From NCBI GenBank assembly GCA_024687205.1, contig JAILES010000012.1, forward strand, positions 1 to 64,000: a DNA stretch of 64,000 nt. Reading direction: 5' to 3'. The position numbers and the translations under genes are program-made. Below, piece by piece: positions 26,890-38,569 of the stretch. This DNA comes from Lachnospiraceae bacterium. Lineage in GTDB: Bacteria > Bacillota > Clostridia > Lachnospirales > Lachnospiraceae. Within the stretch, counting starts at the first letter, position 1; every line of letters begins with the position of its first letter. The notes under the pieces were generated by a model. The model searched no databases. It had not been told where the DNA came from and saw only the letters and a list, made by a program, of their open reading frames with translations.

Positions 26890-27468
26890 ATGAGAAGCCT
26901 GATCAAAGTACTGATGATGTTAAGCTGCTTCCTGCTCCTCGCAGGCTGCGGCGCAGAGTATGAGGAAGCGGATCCTGCGGTGGAAGGGAGACTTACGGTT
27001 CATTCCGACGGACATGTGGACGCCCATGTGTGCGGTGAGTTTTCAAAGGATTATTACAGCGAAGATGAGCTTGTACAGATGGTAAACGAAGAGATAGCCG
27101 CATATGACGGAAGGATAACTCTCGCAGGCCACAGCAGCGGAAACGGAGTGGTCACCCTGGATCTTACTTTCGGCGACTGTGATGCATATGAGGATTATAT
27201 GACGTTGAAACTTTTCAACGGCAATGTGCAGGGAGCATATGACAAGGGGTATGATTTTAACCGTGTGCTGAAGCGGGCCGGGAATCCGGAAGATATCATC
27301 AGCAAGGAACAGCTTAACAATATGGCTGACGCGAAGATCATAATCTTTGAAGGCGCCCAGACCTGCGTGTGCCCCGGGAATGTAAAGTATTATTCCCAGG
27401 AACTGAAACTAATCAACCAGAACACAGTGCAGTCCGCAGCGGACGGCATATATTATATCATCTATTAA
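26890..27468 (+). CDS. putative lipoprotein
   Basis: Lipobox [12 protein letters not shown] after hydrophobic leader. Confidence 0.8.
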   Translation: MRSLIKVLMMLSCFLLLAGCGAEYEEADPAVEGRLTVHSDGHVDAHVCGEFSKDYYSEDELVQMVNEEIAAYDGRITLAGHSSGNGVVTLDLTFGDCDAYEDYMTLKLFNGNVQGAYDKGYDFNRVLKRAGNPEDIISKEQLNNMADAKIIIFEGAQTCVCPGNVKYYSQELKLINQNTVQSAADGIYYIIY

Positions 27469-27481
27469 TACGGAGGACATT

Positions 27482-28882
27482 ATGGAAAAGACACTTGATA
27501 CCATTAAAAATCTTTGCAAAGGCAGGGGATTTATCTATCCCGGTTCTGAGATATACGGAGGGCTTGCCAATACCTGGGATTACGGAAATCTCGGTGTGGA
27601 ACTCAAGAATAACGTTAAGAAAGCATGGTGGAGAAAGTTCATTCAGGAGAACCCTTACAATGTGGGTGTGGACTGTGCCATACTCATGAATCCCCAGACC
27701 TGGGTAGCCAGCGGACATTTAAAGAGCTTTTCGGATCCTCTGATCGACTGCCGTGAATGCCATGAGAGGTTCAGGGCAGATAAGGTGATAGAGGACTGGG
27801 CAGCCGCAAATAATGTGAAGCTTGAGAGCAGCGTGGACGGCTGGAGTACCGAGGAAATGATGGATTACATCAAGAAGAATGCCATCGCCTGTCCTACCTG
27901 CGGAAAGCATGATTTCACCGACATCAGGCAGTTTAACCTTATGTTCAAGACCTTCCAGGGCGTGACCGAGGATGCGACGGCTACCGTTTATCTGCGTCCC
28001 GAGACAGCCCAGGGTATATTCGTAAACTTCAAGAATGTGCAGAGATCTTCAAGAAAGAAGATACCTTTCGGTATAGGACAGATAGGAAAGTCCTTCAGAA
28101 ATGAGATAACCCCCGGTAACTTCACCTTCCGTACCAGGGAATTTGAGCAGATGGAACTGGAATTCTTCTGCGAGCCCGGCAGCGATCTTGAATGGTATGA
28201 GTACTGGAAGAAGTTCTGTAAGGACTGGCTGCTGTCACTGGGCATGAAGGAAGAGGAACTCAGATTCAGAGAGCATGACCAGGCTGAACTGGCCTTCTAT
28301 TCGAAGGGAACCATGGATATAGAGTATCTGTTCCCGACCATCGGCTGGGGCGAGCTCTGGGGTATCGCAGACAGGACCGATTATGACCTGACCCAGCACC
28401 AGAATGTGTCAAAGCAGGATATGAGCTACTTTGACGAGACAAAGAACGAGAAATACATCCCTTATGTCATCGAGCCTTCACTGGGAGCGGACCGTATGGT
28501 GCTTGCTTTCCTCTGTGCTGCTTATGACGAAGAGAACCTGGGTACCGAGGACAAGCCGGATATGAGAACCGTGCTCAGATTCCATCCGGCCATCGCACCC
28601 GTTAAGATCGGTGTGCTGCCCCTTTCCAAGAAGGTAGGCGACGGTGCCGAGAAGATATATCAGGAACTTTCCAAGAAGTACTACTGTGAATATGACGACA
28701 GGGGAGCCATAGGAAAGCGTTACCGCAGACAGGACGAGATAGGAACACCTTTCTGCATCACTTATGATTTCGATTCAGAGGAAGATCATAAGGTTACTGT
28801 CAGATACAGGGATTCCATGGAGCAGGAGAGAGTGGCCATAGACGAGCTGGATGCTTTCTTTGCCGATAAATTCGATTTCTGA
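27482..28882 (+). CDS. glyS: glycine--tRNA ligase (dimeric type)
   Basis: [59 protein letters not shown]. Confidence 0.97.
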   Translation: MEKTLDTIKNLCKGRGFIYPGSEIYGGLANTWDYGNLGVELKNNVKKAWWRKFIQENPYNVGVDCAILMNPQTWVASGHLKSFSDPLIDCRECHERFRADKVIEDWAAANNVKLESSVDGWSTEEMMDYIKKNAIACPTCGKHDFTDIRQFNLMFKTFQGVTEDATATVYLRPETAQGIFVNFKNVQRSSRKKIPFGIGQIGKSFRNEITPGNFTFRTREFEQMELEFFCEPGSDLEWYEYWKKFCKDWLLSLGMKEEELRFREHDQAELAFYSKGTMDIEYLFPTIGWGELWGIADRTDYDLTQHQNVSKQDMSYFDETKNEKYIPYVIEPSLGADRMVLAFLCAAYDEENLGTEDKPDMRTVLRFHPAIAPVKIGVLPLSKKVGDGAEKIYQELSKKYYCEYDDRGAIGKRYRRQDEIGTPFCITYDFDSEEDHKVTVRYRDSMEQERVAIDELDAFFADKFDF

Positions 28883-28884
28883 TA

Positions 28885-29757
28885 ATGGCGGAGAAGGAAA
28901 ATAAGAGTTTTGATGAATTATCGCCTGAAATGCAGGAGCTTGTAAGAGCAGAGCTCCTGCGTCAGGAAAAGCGCCGTAAAACCCTGATCTTTATCCTTAT
29001 CCTGGTGATGATACTGGGATTCGGAGGCTACGGCCTTTATTATTTCACGGCAGGCAGGACCCAGGACGGCTATGATACCATAGCCAAACTTAAAGGGTCC
29101 CAGGCCCTTGCAAACCTGAAAGAAGGCGAAGGAACGGTGACTGCCACCCTGGATAACGGGGAGGAGATCACCCTGGAAATACTGGACGAATATAAAACTT
29201 TATACAATAAAAGTAAAAAAAAGCTTATCGGATGGCTAAAAATTGACGATACTATTATTGATTACCCGGTAATGCAGGGAAGCGATAATGAGTTCTTCTT
29301 AAGCCATAACCTTGAGGGCAATGAAGACAGGGCAGGGGCATTGTTCATGGACTGCGCCTGCGATGTGGTGCACGGAAGCGATAATTATATAATATACGGT
29401 CATCATCTGACCAGCGGAAGAATGTTTTCCTCACTGGAAGAGTATGAGTCGGAGAAATATTATGAAAAGCATCCGTACATATTATTTGATACCATATATG
29501 AGAAAGGCAGATATCAGGTGATGTATGCCTTTCGTTCGCGTGTTTATGACTCCGATCAGATAGTTTTCAAGTACTACCAGTTCATAAATGCGGAAAACGA
29601 AGAGGAATTTGATTACAATATCGGACAGATGGCGGCGATAGCCTTTTATGACACGGGAGTTAAGGCAAGCTGGGGGGACCAGTTGCTGACGCTCTCCACC
29701 TGTGATTATCAGGAGACCAACGGAAGATTTGTAGTTGTAGCCAAAAAGATCGATTAG
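28885..29757 (+). CDS. class B sortase
   Basis: N-terminal TM, DYPVMQGSDNEFFLSHNLEGNEDRAGALFMD, IIYGHHLTSGRMFSSLEEYESE, LLTLSTCDY catalytic Cys motif. Confidence 0.94.
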   Translation: MAEKENKSFDELSPEMQELVRAELLRQEKRRKTLIFILILVMILGFGGYGLYYFTAGRTQDGYDTIAKLKGSQALANLKEGEGTVTATLDNGEEITLEILDEYKTLYNKSKKKLIGWLKIDDTIIDYPVMQGSDNEFFLSHNLEGNEDRAGALFMDCACDVVHGSDNYIIYGHHLTSGRMFSSLEEYESEKYYEKHPYILFDTIYEKGRYQVMYAFRSRVYDSDQIVFKYYQFINAENEEEFDYNIGQMAAIAFYDTGVKASWGDQLLTLSTCDYQETNGRFVVVAKKID

Positions 29758-29806
29758 ATCAAGAGAGGGTCAGGGGGAAAAAGGACTGACAGCAAGGGAG
29801 GAAGAC

Positions 29807-32800
29807 ATGGCTGAAAAAGGTAAAGAGACCAGACAGCAGGGAAAGAAAAAACAGCAGAAGAAAAGCGGAATGAGCGGGAAGATGAAGAGAAATATTCGCT
29901 ACAGTCTTGCCGGTATATTCCTGGTTTCTGCCGTAGCGATAGCTGCCATACCTTCGGACAGATCGGGTACGGCCAAGGCTGCTACGCCCAATCCTGCCAT
30001 GAACTATGCTATAGACCGGGAGCTTGACAGAAATGATGATATAGACGGAGAAGCTATCCTGAATTATGATCCCGCGACTATTACGGACGTACAATCATTC
30101 TCAATCACTGAGGTGGGAAGCAGTTTCGAGCTGACACAGCAGTATAAAGCTTTCATGGATCCGGCCAAGACCTCGGACTGTATCATCTACGGTCACGATG
30201 TTGATGATACCACGGCTGTACTTGAAGTACCCAGATCCCTTCCTACAGGTTACAAGATGATGAAGGAATCCGTTTTCAATAAATACAGGGACGAAAAACT
30301 CCCTCTGATCGATTTCAATGTTTCTTCAGCCAATCCCAAGGCAACCATCAGTATGAATAACGCAGCTGCCGGTGAGATGCCCTTATCGGAGCTGAAAGAG
30401 TATTATCCGGAGAAGGCTGCGGAGATAAATGAAGCTGCTTCCTCCGAAATAGAACTTGTCCTTCACGGAGCAAGCATGGGTGATGAGGGCAAGTACAGAT
30501 TCTTCTGCGAATACAGGGGGGACGGCACTCTCGGAGACGGAAGCGGCGATATCTCCCTTAAGGGCTGTACCTTAAAGAGGGTAAAGAACAGGGCCCAGGG
30601 CAAATTCAAGCTTTATAATCCGGATACTCTGGCAGATGAAGACAATTATGATGATTATGTGCTGGCTGCAAGGAAGGTGACCTATTCAGCCACCGAAGAT
30701 ACCAATGACAGCAACGGTTTCCTTCTGGACGGATCCAAGACCGTATCAGGTATTGCTAACGGTGCATTTACCGGCATGCAGGGAAGGTTCATCGAGATCC
30801 TTAAGCTTCCCGATACCGTGACCAAGGTCGGTGATGAGGCCTTCAAGGGCTGTCCGCTGCTTTCAAGCGTGGAGATGGACAAGGTAAGCTTTATAGGTAA
30901 CAGGGTGTTCCAAAACTGTATATCCCTTACCTCGGCAAGCCTTGCAAAGAATACCCAGACTATAGGCCGCGAAGCTTTCGAGGGCTGCCAGAGACTGGTG
31001 ACCATCAAGTTCCCCGGTAACGTATCTGAGATAGGGTTCGGAGCATTTGCTAACTGTATCTCACTCTCATCGGTTGATTTTAAAGAGAACATAGGCGTTA
31101 ACATCGGTGAGTATGCTTTCTATAACACCCCTGTACTTAATGTGACATTTAATATGTCGGCTTCTTATGGCCTCGGCAAGGCTGCTTTTGCTCTGCCCGA
31201 TCCCCAGGCCGGCATGGAGGAATTTACCTTCCCTACCAATCTGAATGCATATAAGAGTGTTGTTAAGGATGAAGATGAAGATTCTTATCTCAAGGGCGGC
31301 GGATACAGGCTTTATAAGGCCGACGATACCACCCATGATTCTTCCATAGGCGATTATCTGCTTGCGGGAAGAGCAGGACTTAAGACAGTTTATATGTCTA
31401 CTTCCTACGGAACCATGGCTGATGAACACATACCCAGAAATACCTTCTCGGGCTGCACCAACCTCGGAGCACTGGAACTGGGTAACCAGCCTAACAATAA
31501 ATTCCTTACCTATGATGAAGATCTTTTCAGGGATGTGGAAAACCATGATCTCTATGTATACGGTCCCGAATATATACCCAGCGGAGCCAATCCTCCGGCC
31601 TATCCCAGGGAGTGTACCTGGAGAGCAAAGACAGCAGTGGAAGATTATGTCCCTTATAAATACAGGACTAACAATGAGGAGCATTATGAAGTTGGTGTTG
31701 TAAATAAGACCGATGATGCGGGTAATGTGACGGAAGGATACAGGTTTGACCTGCAGACCGATGATGCTGCCAAGACTGCAGCCATTAAGAACTGCAACTT
31801 TATCGGTATCGTACCCGCCAGCATAGATGAATTCAGCATACCTTCAAAGGTGGCAGGATACAATGTGACCTCGCTCAATGATAACTGCCTGGATAATATC
31901 AAGGATAAGATAGTGAACCTGATAGTTCCCGACGGTTCCCTTACCGAGATAAAGAAAGAAGTATTCTACAGCGCAGGCATGCTGGAGAGCGTAAATATCG
32001 GTTCTTCGGTAACTGCCATAGGTGAGTCTGCTTTTGCAAACTGCGGACTGCTCAAGAGTGTTGTCATAGGACCCAACGTCAGCGAGATAGGTGTAACAGC
32101 CTTCGGTTCCAGCAATAAGCTTGAGAATATATACTGGACCGGAAATACAGCAACCCAGCCCGACATCACCATCGGCAAGGATGCCTTTGCTACCGGAGGT
32201 ACAAAGCTTTATTTCTACGGCGATGCGGAGGAAGGCTTTAAGCCCTTCGATTATGCGATGGAGGAGAATGTACGTCTTTACGACAATGCAGCAGAGAGGA
32301 TCTGTTACGTTTATCCTTCACCGCTTTCCTACGGTGATGCTTTTGCAAGAGGAACAAGGGTAAATGATGTTACCGGTGATACGGAGATCATCCCCAGTGC
32401 AAAGAGCATAAAGGATCTGGATGATTATCCGCACTATAAGATAATACGTGATGACGCCACCGGACTGGCTACTCTAATCGATTATCCCCAGTTCAGGGAT
32501 CTGCCCATAGAAGTAAAGAAATACTGGCTCGGTGCGGATGATGCACCTGCAAGCTTAGGACCCAATGATCTGGCACTGATAGATTCCACTGTTTATATCA
32601 ATGTGCCCGAGGCTGTTAAGTCCATAGATGTATATTCTTATATCAACAGCAATGCCAATGCCGGAAATCTGCATTATTTCAGCAATGAAGGCATAGACGG
32701 CACGACTCTTAAGGAAGTGGATGTATACGGACAGGTATCCGACAATACCGCAGACGGCTTGCATTCCGGCCTTTTCTCCGGATATACTCTTGAGACGGAT

Positions 32801-35122
32801 AAGCTGGCATCGCCGAAGAACGAAGACGGCGGTACCGAAGAAGAGACCAAGGGAAATGACTGGGTGAAATCCATAAGCCTGCCCGGTATCTTAAGGATCC
32901 CCGATTACTGCTTTGACAGCTGTGAGAGACTTGAGAGCCTGATCATATCCAAGGATACGACTGATATAGGCACCTCTGCTTTCCAGGGTTGCCCGAAGCT
33001 GCAGACCATAGGTACCAACGGCAATCCGAAGTATGTCTGCGATAACTGCATACTTTACGAAACGACGGATAACGGTGTGGAACTCAATACCTGCCTTACC
33101 TACAGAGGTAACGGCGGAACACCTAAGGTAATCAATGTTACCACGGATCCGATGATCGCAAAGCTTACCTCCGTTAAGGAAGGAGCTTTTGCAGGATGCA
33201 AGAATATCGTGGATGTTGACCTTCGCAGCGATCAGGCATTAAACGCATATAACGGCGTTATAGATACTATACCCGAGAACTGCTTCAACGGATGCAGCGG
33301 ACTTTCACAGGTAACACTGCCCGAATCGGTACGTTTCGTCGGAGGCAAGGCCTTCCATGACACCAATGATTCCATCAAGGTGATACTGCCTGAGTTCGCC
33401 AGCATAGAAAGTGATGCCTTTGATGACGGCGAAGCCAGGATCTATTCCTACTGGGATGATAAGGAAAAGGGCACCATCAAGAACCAGGCTTACGGCAAGG
33501 CACATAATATCGATGTATTCCCTCTGGAGGGGGCCTCGAGGATAACCCTTAAGCTTGATGACGAATATACAGTTTACCGTACCATAACAGTCGGTTCTCC
33601 TACAGAGACCGTCTCACTGCCCGGAGCATCGGAGATGGCTGAGATCGATTCAAAGCTTTATGCAGGACAGGGGTATGTATTCAAATGCTGGAGATATATA
33701 GCTTCGGACGGAAAGATTTATTATTCCGATACCGACACTAAGTTCATGACCGAAAATATCGATCAGGACCGTACTTATATCGCAGTGTTCATCAAACCTT
33801 CAGATTATACGGTAACCTATTACGACCAGTTCGGTGATGTATATGATCAGTTTGAGATAGCTGCAGGCAAGACCATAGGCAACAGGAAGCCTACAGCACC
33901 CGAGGGATATTACTGGGTATATACTTATCCCACAGGCTTTGATGATACCAAGCCCGTTAATTCAAACGTTACGGCCATGGCATATCCCGATCCCGACTAT
34001 GTAAAGCCTTCGGGAGGAGAAGTTGCTACACCGACTCCCGATCCGGATGCTACCATAGTACCGACACTTGAACCGGAAACTACGGCGACTCCCATACCGG
34101 AGCCTACAAGGGATCCTGCAAACACACCCACACCTGTTCCGGGAACTCAGACACCGACACCTACTCCCATAGGTTATGTGGCTACGCCCACTCCCATAGG
34201 ACCTGTGACCGGCGGTTATCTCGTGACCGTTGAGAACGGTGCAGGCGGCGGATATTTCAAGGCGGGCAGCGTAGTAACGATCACGGCTTATTCACCTGCG
34301 GCAGGACAGCAGTTTGACCGCTGGACTACTTCAAATACCGATATAGGCTTCTCGAATGTCAATGCGGTATCCACAACCTTCATCATGCCGAGCCATGATG
34401 TAAAGGTAACCGCAACATATAAGAAGCAGACCACCAGCGGCAACGCTACACCGGCTTCAAGCCAGTACAATAATAACGGTACGGGTACCGGTACCAGAAA
34501 ACCCCAGGATAAGGGAAGCACCGATGTCATAATAACAACCGATACCATAGACAATAATAACAAGAACCGCGGTACCGCAACGGTTGCCGGATCCACGGAC
34601 AACTTCGTATTGAAGATAACCGACTCTGCCGCTGCAAGCGCAGCAGTAGAGCAGGCTCTCAGAAACATGTACGGTGAGAGATTCGCTAATATCAACTATG
34701 CGGCCTTTGATATCTCCCTGTATGACAGCACCGGTACCAATCTGATCAGCAATGCCAATGACCTGGCAGTGACCGTGACCATACCCATACCTGACGCACT
34801 GACACAGTACGCGGGCAATAACAGGGCAGGAGCGGTTGTAAACGGACAGCTGCAGGAACTTTCGGTCAAGTTTGTAAGCCTTGACGGTGTGCCCTGCATG
34901 AGATTTACCGCAACCCACTTCTCACCTTACACTATCTTTGTTGATACACAGAATGTTGTAAGAGGTATAAGCGATACTACGCCCAAGACAGGCGACGGAA
35001 TAGCACCGAAGTGGTTCCTTTCAGCAGGTATGCTGTCGCTTTCGGCAATACTCTTCCTGTGGAGAGATAAGAAGCCGGAGATTGCAAAGGCGGTAGATGA
35101 CAGAAAGAGGAAGAGGAAATAG
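29807..35122 (+). CDS. giant cell-surface BspA-type leucine-rich-repeat protein with Pro/Thr stalk, repeat domain and sortase-type C-terminus
   Basis: Repeated AFxGCxxLxSVxLPxxVxxIGxxAF units; TPTPDPDAT... stalk; TPKTGD (about 34979-34996) then hydrophobic segment and RKRKRK. Confidence 0.93.
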   Translation: MAEKGKETRQQGKKKQQKKSGMSGKMKRNIRYSLAGIFLVSAVAIAAIPSDRSGTAKAATPNPAMNYAIDRELDRNDDIDGEAILNYDPATITDVQSFSITEVGSSFELTQQYKAFMDPAKTSDCIIYGHDVDDTTAVLEVPRSLPTGYKMMKESVFNKYRDEKLPLIDFNVSSANPKATISMNNAAAGEMPLSELKEYYPEKAAEINEAASSEIELVLHGASMGDEGKYRFFCEYRGDGTLGDGSGDISLKGCTLKRVKNRAQGKFKLYNPDTLADEDNYDDYVLAARKVTYSATEDTNDSNGFLLDGSKTVSGIANGAFTGMQGRFIEILKLPDTVTKVGDEAFKGCPLLSSVEMDKVSFIGNRVFQNCISLTSASLAKNTQTIGREAFEGCQRLVTIKFPGNVSEIGFGAFANCISLSSVDFKENIGVNIGEYAFYNTPVLNVTFNMSASYGLGKAAFALPDPQAGMEEFTFPTNLNAYKSVVKDEDEDSYLKGGGYRLYKADDTTHDSSIGDYLLAGRAGLKTVYMSTSYGTMADEHIPRNTFSGCTNLGALELGNQPNNKFLTYDEDLFRDVENHDLYVYGPEYIPSGANPPAYPRECTWRAKTAVEDYVPYKYRTNNEEHYEVGVVNKTDDAGNVTEGYRFDLQTDDAAKTAAIKNCNFIGIVPASIDEFSIPSKVAGYNVTSLNDNCLDNIKDKIVNLIVPDGSLTEIKKEVFYSAGMLESVNIGSSVTAIGESAFANCGLLKSVVIGPNVSEIGVTAFGSSNKLENIYWTGNTATQPDITIGKDAFATGGTKLYFYGDAEEGFKPFDYAMEENVRLYDNAAERICYVYPSPLSYGDAFARGTRVNDVTGDTEIIPSAKSIKDLDDYPHYKIIRDDATGLATLIDYPQFRDLPIEVKKYWLGADDAPASLGPNDLALIDSTVYINVPEAVKSIDVYSYINSNANAGNLHYFSNEGIDGTTLKEVDVYGQVSDNTADGLHSGLFSGYTLETDKLASPKNEDGGTEEETKGNDWVKSISLPGILRIPDYCFDSCERLESLIISKDTTDIGTSAFQGCPKLQTIGTNGNPKYVCDNCILYETTDNGVELNTCLTYRGNGGTPKVINVTTDPMIAKLTSVKEGAFAGCKNIVDVDLRSDQALNAYNGVIDTIPENCFNGCSGLSQVTLPESVRFVGGKAFHDTNDSIKVILPEFASIESDAFDDGEARIYSYWDDKEKGTIKNQAYGKAHNIDVFPLEGASRITLKLDDEYTVYRTITVGSPTETVSLPGASEMAEIDSKLYAGQGYVFKCWRYIASDGKIYYSDTDTKFMTENIDQDRTYIAVFIKPSDYTVTYYDQFGDVYDQFEIAAGKTIGNRKPTAPEGYYWVYTYPTGFDDTKPVNSNVTAMAYPDPDYVKPSGGEVATPTPDPDATIVPTLEPETTATPIPEPTRDPANTPTPVPGTQTPTPTPIGYVATPTPIGPVTGGYLVTVENGAGGGYFKAGSVVTITAYSPAAGQQFDRWTTSNTDIGFSNVNAVSTTFIMPSHDVKVTATYKKQTTSGNATPASSQYNNNGTGTGTRKPQDKGSTDVIITTDTIDNNNKNRGTATVAGSTDNFVLKITDSAAASAAVEQALRNMYGERFANINYAAFDISLYDSTGTNLISNANDLAVTVTIPIPDALTQYAGNNRAGAVVNGQLQELSVKFVSLDGVPCMRFTATHFSPYTIFVDTQNVVRGISDTTPKTGDGIAPKWFLSAGMLSLSAILFLWRDKKPEIAKAVDDRKRKRK

Positions 35123-35152
35123 GAAGCCTCAAAAACAGAAAGGAGGCAGTTG

Positions 35153-36652
35153 ATGGGAAAGAAGATATGGATATTTTTGCCTGTATCGGCTATCGTGCTG
35201 TCTCTTTTGATAGGCGGCATCATAAAGAGCCGGGCGGAAATACGCGAAGTTTACAACATAAAAGACAATGTACTGATTTCCTATGACGGCACTGAGAGCC
35301 ATGCGGCCATACCCGGCGGCGTTAAGGTCATCGGTAGACAGGCTTTTGAGAACAACAAGACGCTTGTTTCGGTAAGCATACCCGGAAGTGTTACGCGGAT
35401 TGAATATGCTGCTTTCGCAGGTTGTGATTCATTAAGCAGCATAGAGATACCCGACTCGGTGACCGAGCTTGAAGATTCGGTTTTCAGAAGCTGCAGATCC
35501 TTATCTAATGTGAAGCTGGGCAAGAATCTGAAAACTATAGGAGCAGGCGTATTCGGAGACTGCGACGTGCTGGCCGGAGTGGATACAGGCGGCAATACCG
35601 AGTTTGTCATGTTCGGCGGTGGTCTGTATGACAGCGGCTGTAAGAAGCTTTACCAGTTTTTCGGAGGCAGTGCGGATACCATTTTTAACGCACCGTCCAC
35701 CCTTAAGGAAATAGGACGTTATGCTTTCTGGGGAGCTGACTATCTTGAGATGATAGCCGTACCCGCAGTTGACAGGATCAATGATCATGCCTTTTCAAAT
35801 GCGGCAGGCTTAAGATTTGTGACGATACAGGTACCTACCAACGAGATAGGTGTCAAAGCTTTTGAGGACTGCACGAGACTGGAACAGATCGTGACGCCAA
35901 TATCATTAAAGAGTATTCATGACACTGCGTTTGACGGAGTTCCGAAAAGCGCGGTGTTTGTGTGCGAAAATACTTCGGCAGCCTGCAAGTGGGCCGTAGA
36001 TCACGGCTTTTTACAGTCTGAGAGTGCCAGAGATATAGTGGTGGTGCAGAGCAGAAATGTAGCTGTGCCCACACCGATAGATATGGCGCAGACGACGGAG
36101 ATACAATCCGGCGAAGCAGCGCAGCAGAGCATAGGCACAGAGCCTGATACAAGGGAAGGGATACTCCTCGGCGGGACTACCGTGGTAACGGACCGGGCTT
36201 ATGTGGATGTTAACGGTATGAAGGTCAATGAAGGCAGTGCAGCACCGACACCGGCATCTTTTGACGGAACTGTTCCCGCATATGTACACTATCAGGATGA
36301 AAATATGATAAAATATGGATTTGAGGACTTCGAATTCGTTACGAAGATCGGAGATTTTGCTCTGGCAAGATCTAATGTATCGGAGGTGACTATTCCTGAA
36401 GGTGCTACAGAGATAGGAAAGGGAGCCTTTTATCACTGTGATAAGCTGGGGACCATAAATATCCCTTCCACGGTGACAAAGGTCGGAGCACATGCTTTTG
36501 ATCACACACCCTGGTATAAGGCCTGGGAAGCCGATAAGGCTGCAGGAGACTGGCTGATAGTCGGAGACGGTGTGGCTGTAGGATACAAGGGAAAAGAAAG
36601 TGCACCGAAGATACCCGAGAAAGTAAAAAGTGTGGCGGAGGGAGTGTTATAA
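35153..36652 (+). CDS. BspA-type LRR protein, membrane-anchored or secreted
   Basis: N-terminal TM then [47 protein letters not shown] repeats. Confidence 0.9.
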   Translation: MGKKIWIFLPVSAIVLSLLIGGIIKSRAEIREVYNIKDNVLISYDGTESHAAIPGGVKVIGRQAFENNKTLVSVSIPGSVTRIEYAAFAGCDSLSSIEIPDSVTELEDSVFRSCRSLSNVKLGKNLKTIGAGVFGDCDVLAGVDTGGNTEFVMFGGGLYDSGCKKLYQFFGGSADTIFNAPSTLKEIGRYAFWGADYLEMIAVPAVDRINDHAFSNAAGLRFVTIQVPTNEIGVKAFEDCTRLEQIVTPISLKSIHDTAFDGVPKSAVFVCENTSAACKWAVDHGFLQSESARDIVVVQSRNVAVPTPIDMAQTTEIQSGEAAQQSIGTEPDTREGILLGGTTVVTDRAYVDVNGMKVNEGSAAPTPASFDGTVPAYVHYQDENMIKYGFEDFEFVTKIGDFALARSNVSEVTIPEGATEIGKGAFYHCDKLGTINIPSTVTKVGAHAFDHTPWYKAWEADKAAGDWLIVGDGVAVGYKGKESAPKIPEKVKSVAEGVL

Positions 36653-36674
36653 AAAAAGTGAAGGAGATAATGTA

Positions 36675-37880
36675 ATGAGCAGGATTGAAATGAAGACTCC
36701 GTTGGTTGAGATGGACGGAGACGAGATGACCAGAATACTCTGGGGCATGATCAAGGAGGAACTGATCGAACCCTATATCGATCTGAAGACGGAATACTAC
36801 GATCTCGGACTTAAGAACAGAAACGATACGGATGATAAGGTAACGGTTGAAAGTGCGGAAGCAACAAAGAAGTATGGTGTAGCCGTTAAATGTGCAACGA
36901 TAACACCCAATGCGGCACGTGTTAAAGAATACGATCTTAAGGAAATGTGGAAGAGTCCCAACGGAACCATCAGGGCAATACTGGACGGTACCGTATTCAG
37001 GGCTCCTATCCTTGTTAAGGGAATAGTACCCTATGTAAAAAACTGGACAAAGCCCATCACCATCGCTCGTCACGCTTACGGTGATGTATATAAGAATGTT
37101 GAGATAAAGGTGCCCGGTGCAGGAAAGGCTGAACTCGTATTCACCGCAGAAGACGGCAGTGAGATAAGAGAGACAATTCATGAATTCAAAGGAAGCGGCA
37201 TAATCCAGGGCATACACAATACTGACGCTTCCATCACTTCTTTTGCAAATGCATGTTTCAAATACGCACTGGATACCAAGCAGGATCTCTGGTTCTCGAC
37301 CAAGGATACGATTTCCAAGAAGTATGATCATAACTTCAAGGATATCTTCCAGGATCTTTATGATAATGTGTATAAGGCTGATTTTGAGAAGGCCGGTATA
37401 GAGTATTTCTATACTCTTATAGATGATGCGGTTGCACGTGTGGTCCGTTCCGAAGGCGGCTTCATCTGGGCGTGCAAGAACTACGACGGAGATGTGATGA
37501 GCGACATGGTGGCAACAGCCTACGGTGATCTGTCAATGATGACTTCCGTACTGGTATCACCCAGCGGTGTCTATGAATACGAGGCGGCTCACGGTACCGT
37601 ACAGAGACATTATTACAAGCATCTTAAGGGTGAAGAGACTTCCACCAACTCCATAGCTACCATCTTTGCATGGACAGGAGCGCTCAGAAAGAGAGGCGAA
37701 CTGGACGGTATAGATGAGCTGGTAAAATATGCGGATAAGATGGAAAAGGCCTGCATTAAAACAGTTGAGGACGGAAAGATGACAAAGTCACTTTCACTGA
37801 TCTCCACCTGCAAGGATCCCGTAATACTTAATTCCATGGATTTCATCAAAGCCATAAGGGAAACATACGACAACATCTGA
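36675..37880 (+). CDS. icd: NADP-dependent isocitrate dehydrogenase
   Basis: [52 protein letters not shown]; typical of the homodimeric eukaryote-like type. RBS AAGGAGATAA. Confidence 0.97.
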   Translation: MSRIEMKTPLVEMDGDEMTRILWGMIKEELIEPYIDLKTEYYDLGLKNRNDTDDKVTVESAEATKKYGVAVKCATITPNAARVKEYDLKEMWKSPNGTIRAILDGTVFRAPILVKGIVPYVKNWTKPITIARHAYGDVYKNVEIKVPGAGKAELVFTAEDGSEIRETIHEFKGSGIIQGIHNTDASITSFANACFKYALDTKQDLWFSTKDTISKKYDHNFKDIFQDLYDNVYKADFEKAGIEYFYTLIDDAVARVVRSEGGFIWACKNYDGDVMSDMVATAYGDLSMMTSVLVSPSGVYEYEAAHGTVQRHYYKHLKGEETSTNSIATIFAWTGALRKRGELDGIDELVKYADKMEKACIKTVEDGKMTKSLSLISTCKDPVILNSMDFIKAIRETYDNI

Positions 37881-37901
37881 ACCACAGTTTAAGGGGGAAA
37901 T

Positions 37902-38504
37902 ATGTCAAGGACCGACGATATTTTCAGACCCGCATTGACAGGTAAAAAGATCCCCATCATCTCTTTGGACAACAAATGGTACAAACTGATGGCGGGGATT
38001 GAGCATACCCCTGAGATGAAGGAACTTGAAGATAAACTCAAAGAACTCCTGAAACGTCAGGGCAAGATCAACAGCGAGCTGAAAGAGATCAAGAAACAGA
38101 AAGCCGAGCTCATGGAGGATATCGTGGGTGTGATGGACTCCGAGAATAGTGATGAAAAGCAGGAAGAATACAAGAAAAAGATAGACGAATGCAATGTTAA
38201 GATGGATAAGTATCAGGATGAACTTCTGGATCTTCCCAAGGAGATCAATGAAGTAAACATGGAACTGATGCTTGATACCATGGAGATCTGCTATGACATC
38301 ATTCAGGAAAATACTGACAGGATAAAAGAAATAGCAGACTGGATAACCAATGTCAGGATAGAACTTAAGAAGAATGTGGTGCGTAAACAGGAATGTGAAC
38401 TGAAGAACCAGCAGATGTATTCATATATGCATGATATCTTCGGCGCGGAAGTGATCGACATTTTCGATATGAAATACAATCCTGAGGAAAATCCTTTAAA
38501 ATAG
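37902..38504 (+). CDS. uncharacterised coiled-coil-rich protein (200 aa)
   Basis: ELEDKLKELLKRQGKINSELKEIKKQKAELME heptad-like pattern; GGGGGAAA RBS. Confidence 0.75.
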   Translation: MSRTDDIFRPALTGKKIPIISLDNKWYKLMAGIEHTPEMKELEDKLKELLKRQGKINSELKEIKKQKAELMEDIVGVMDSENSDEKQEEYKKKIDECNVKMDKYQDELLDLPKEINEVNMELMLDTMEICYDIIQENTDRIKEIADWITNVRIELKKNVVRKQECELKNQQMYSYMHDIFGAEVIDIFDMKYNPEENPLK

Positions 38505-38513
38505 TATAAGAAT

Positions 38514-38550
38514 AAAGATTCTTCAGAACAGCGAAGGATCTTTATATCTT
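38514..38550 (+). terminator. terminator-like hairpin upstream of alr
   Basis: AAAGATTCTTC-agaacagc-GAAGGATCTTT then ATATCTTTTT. Confidence 0.65.
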
Positions 38551-38569
38551 TTTGTCGGGAGGTTTGAAA

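Noticed and set aside
27482-28882. T-box riboswitch for glyS
   Set aside because: Only 13 nt between the upstream stop and glyS start; no T-box-like sequence seen.
29807-36652. LRR repeats as tandem DNA repeats
   Set aside because: Units are diverged at the nucleotide level; repetition is mainly at protein level and typical of BspA LRR proteins.
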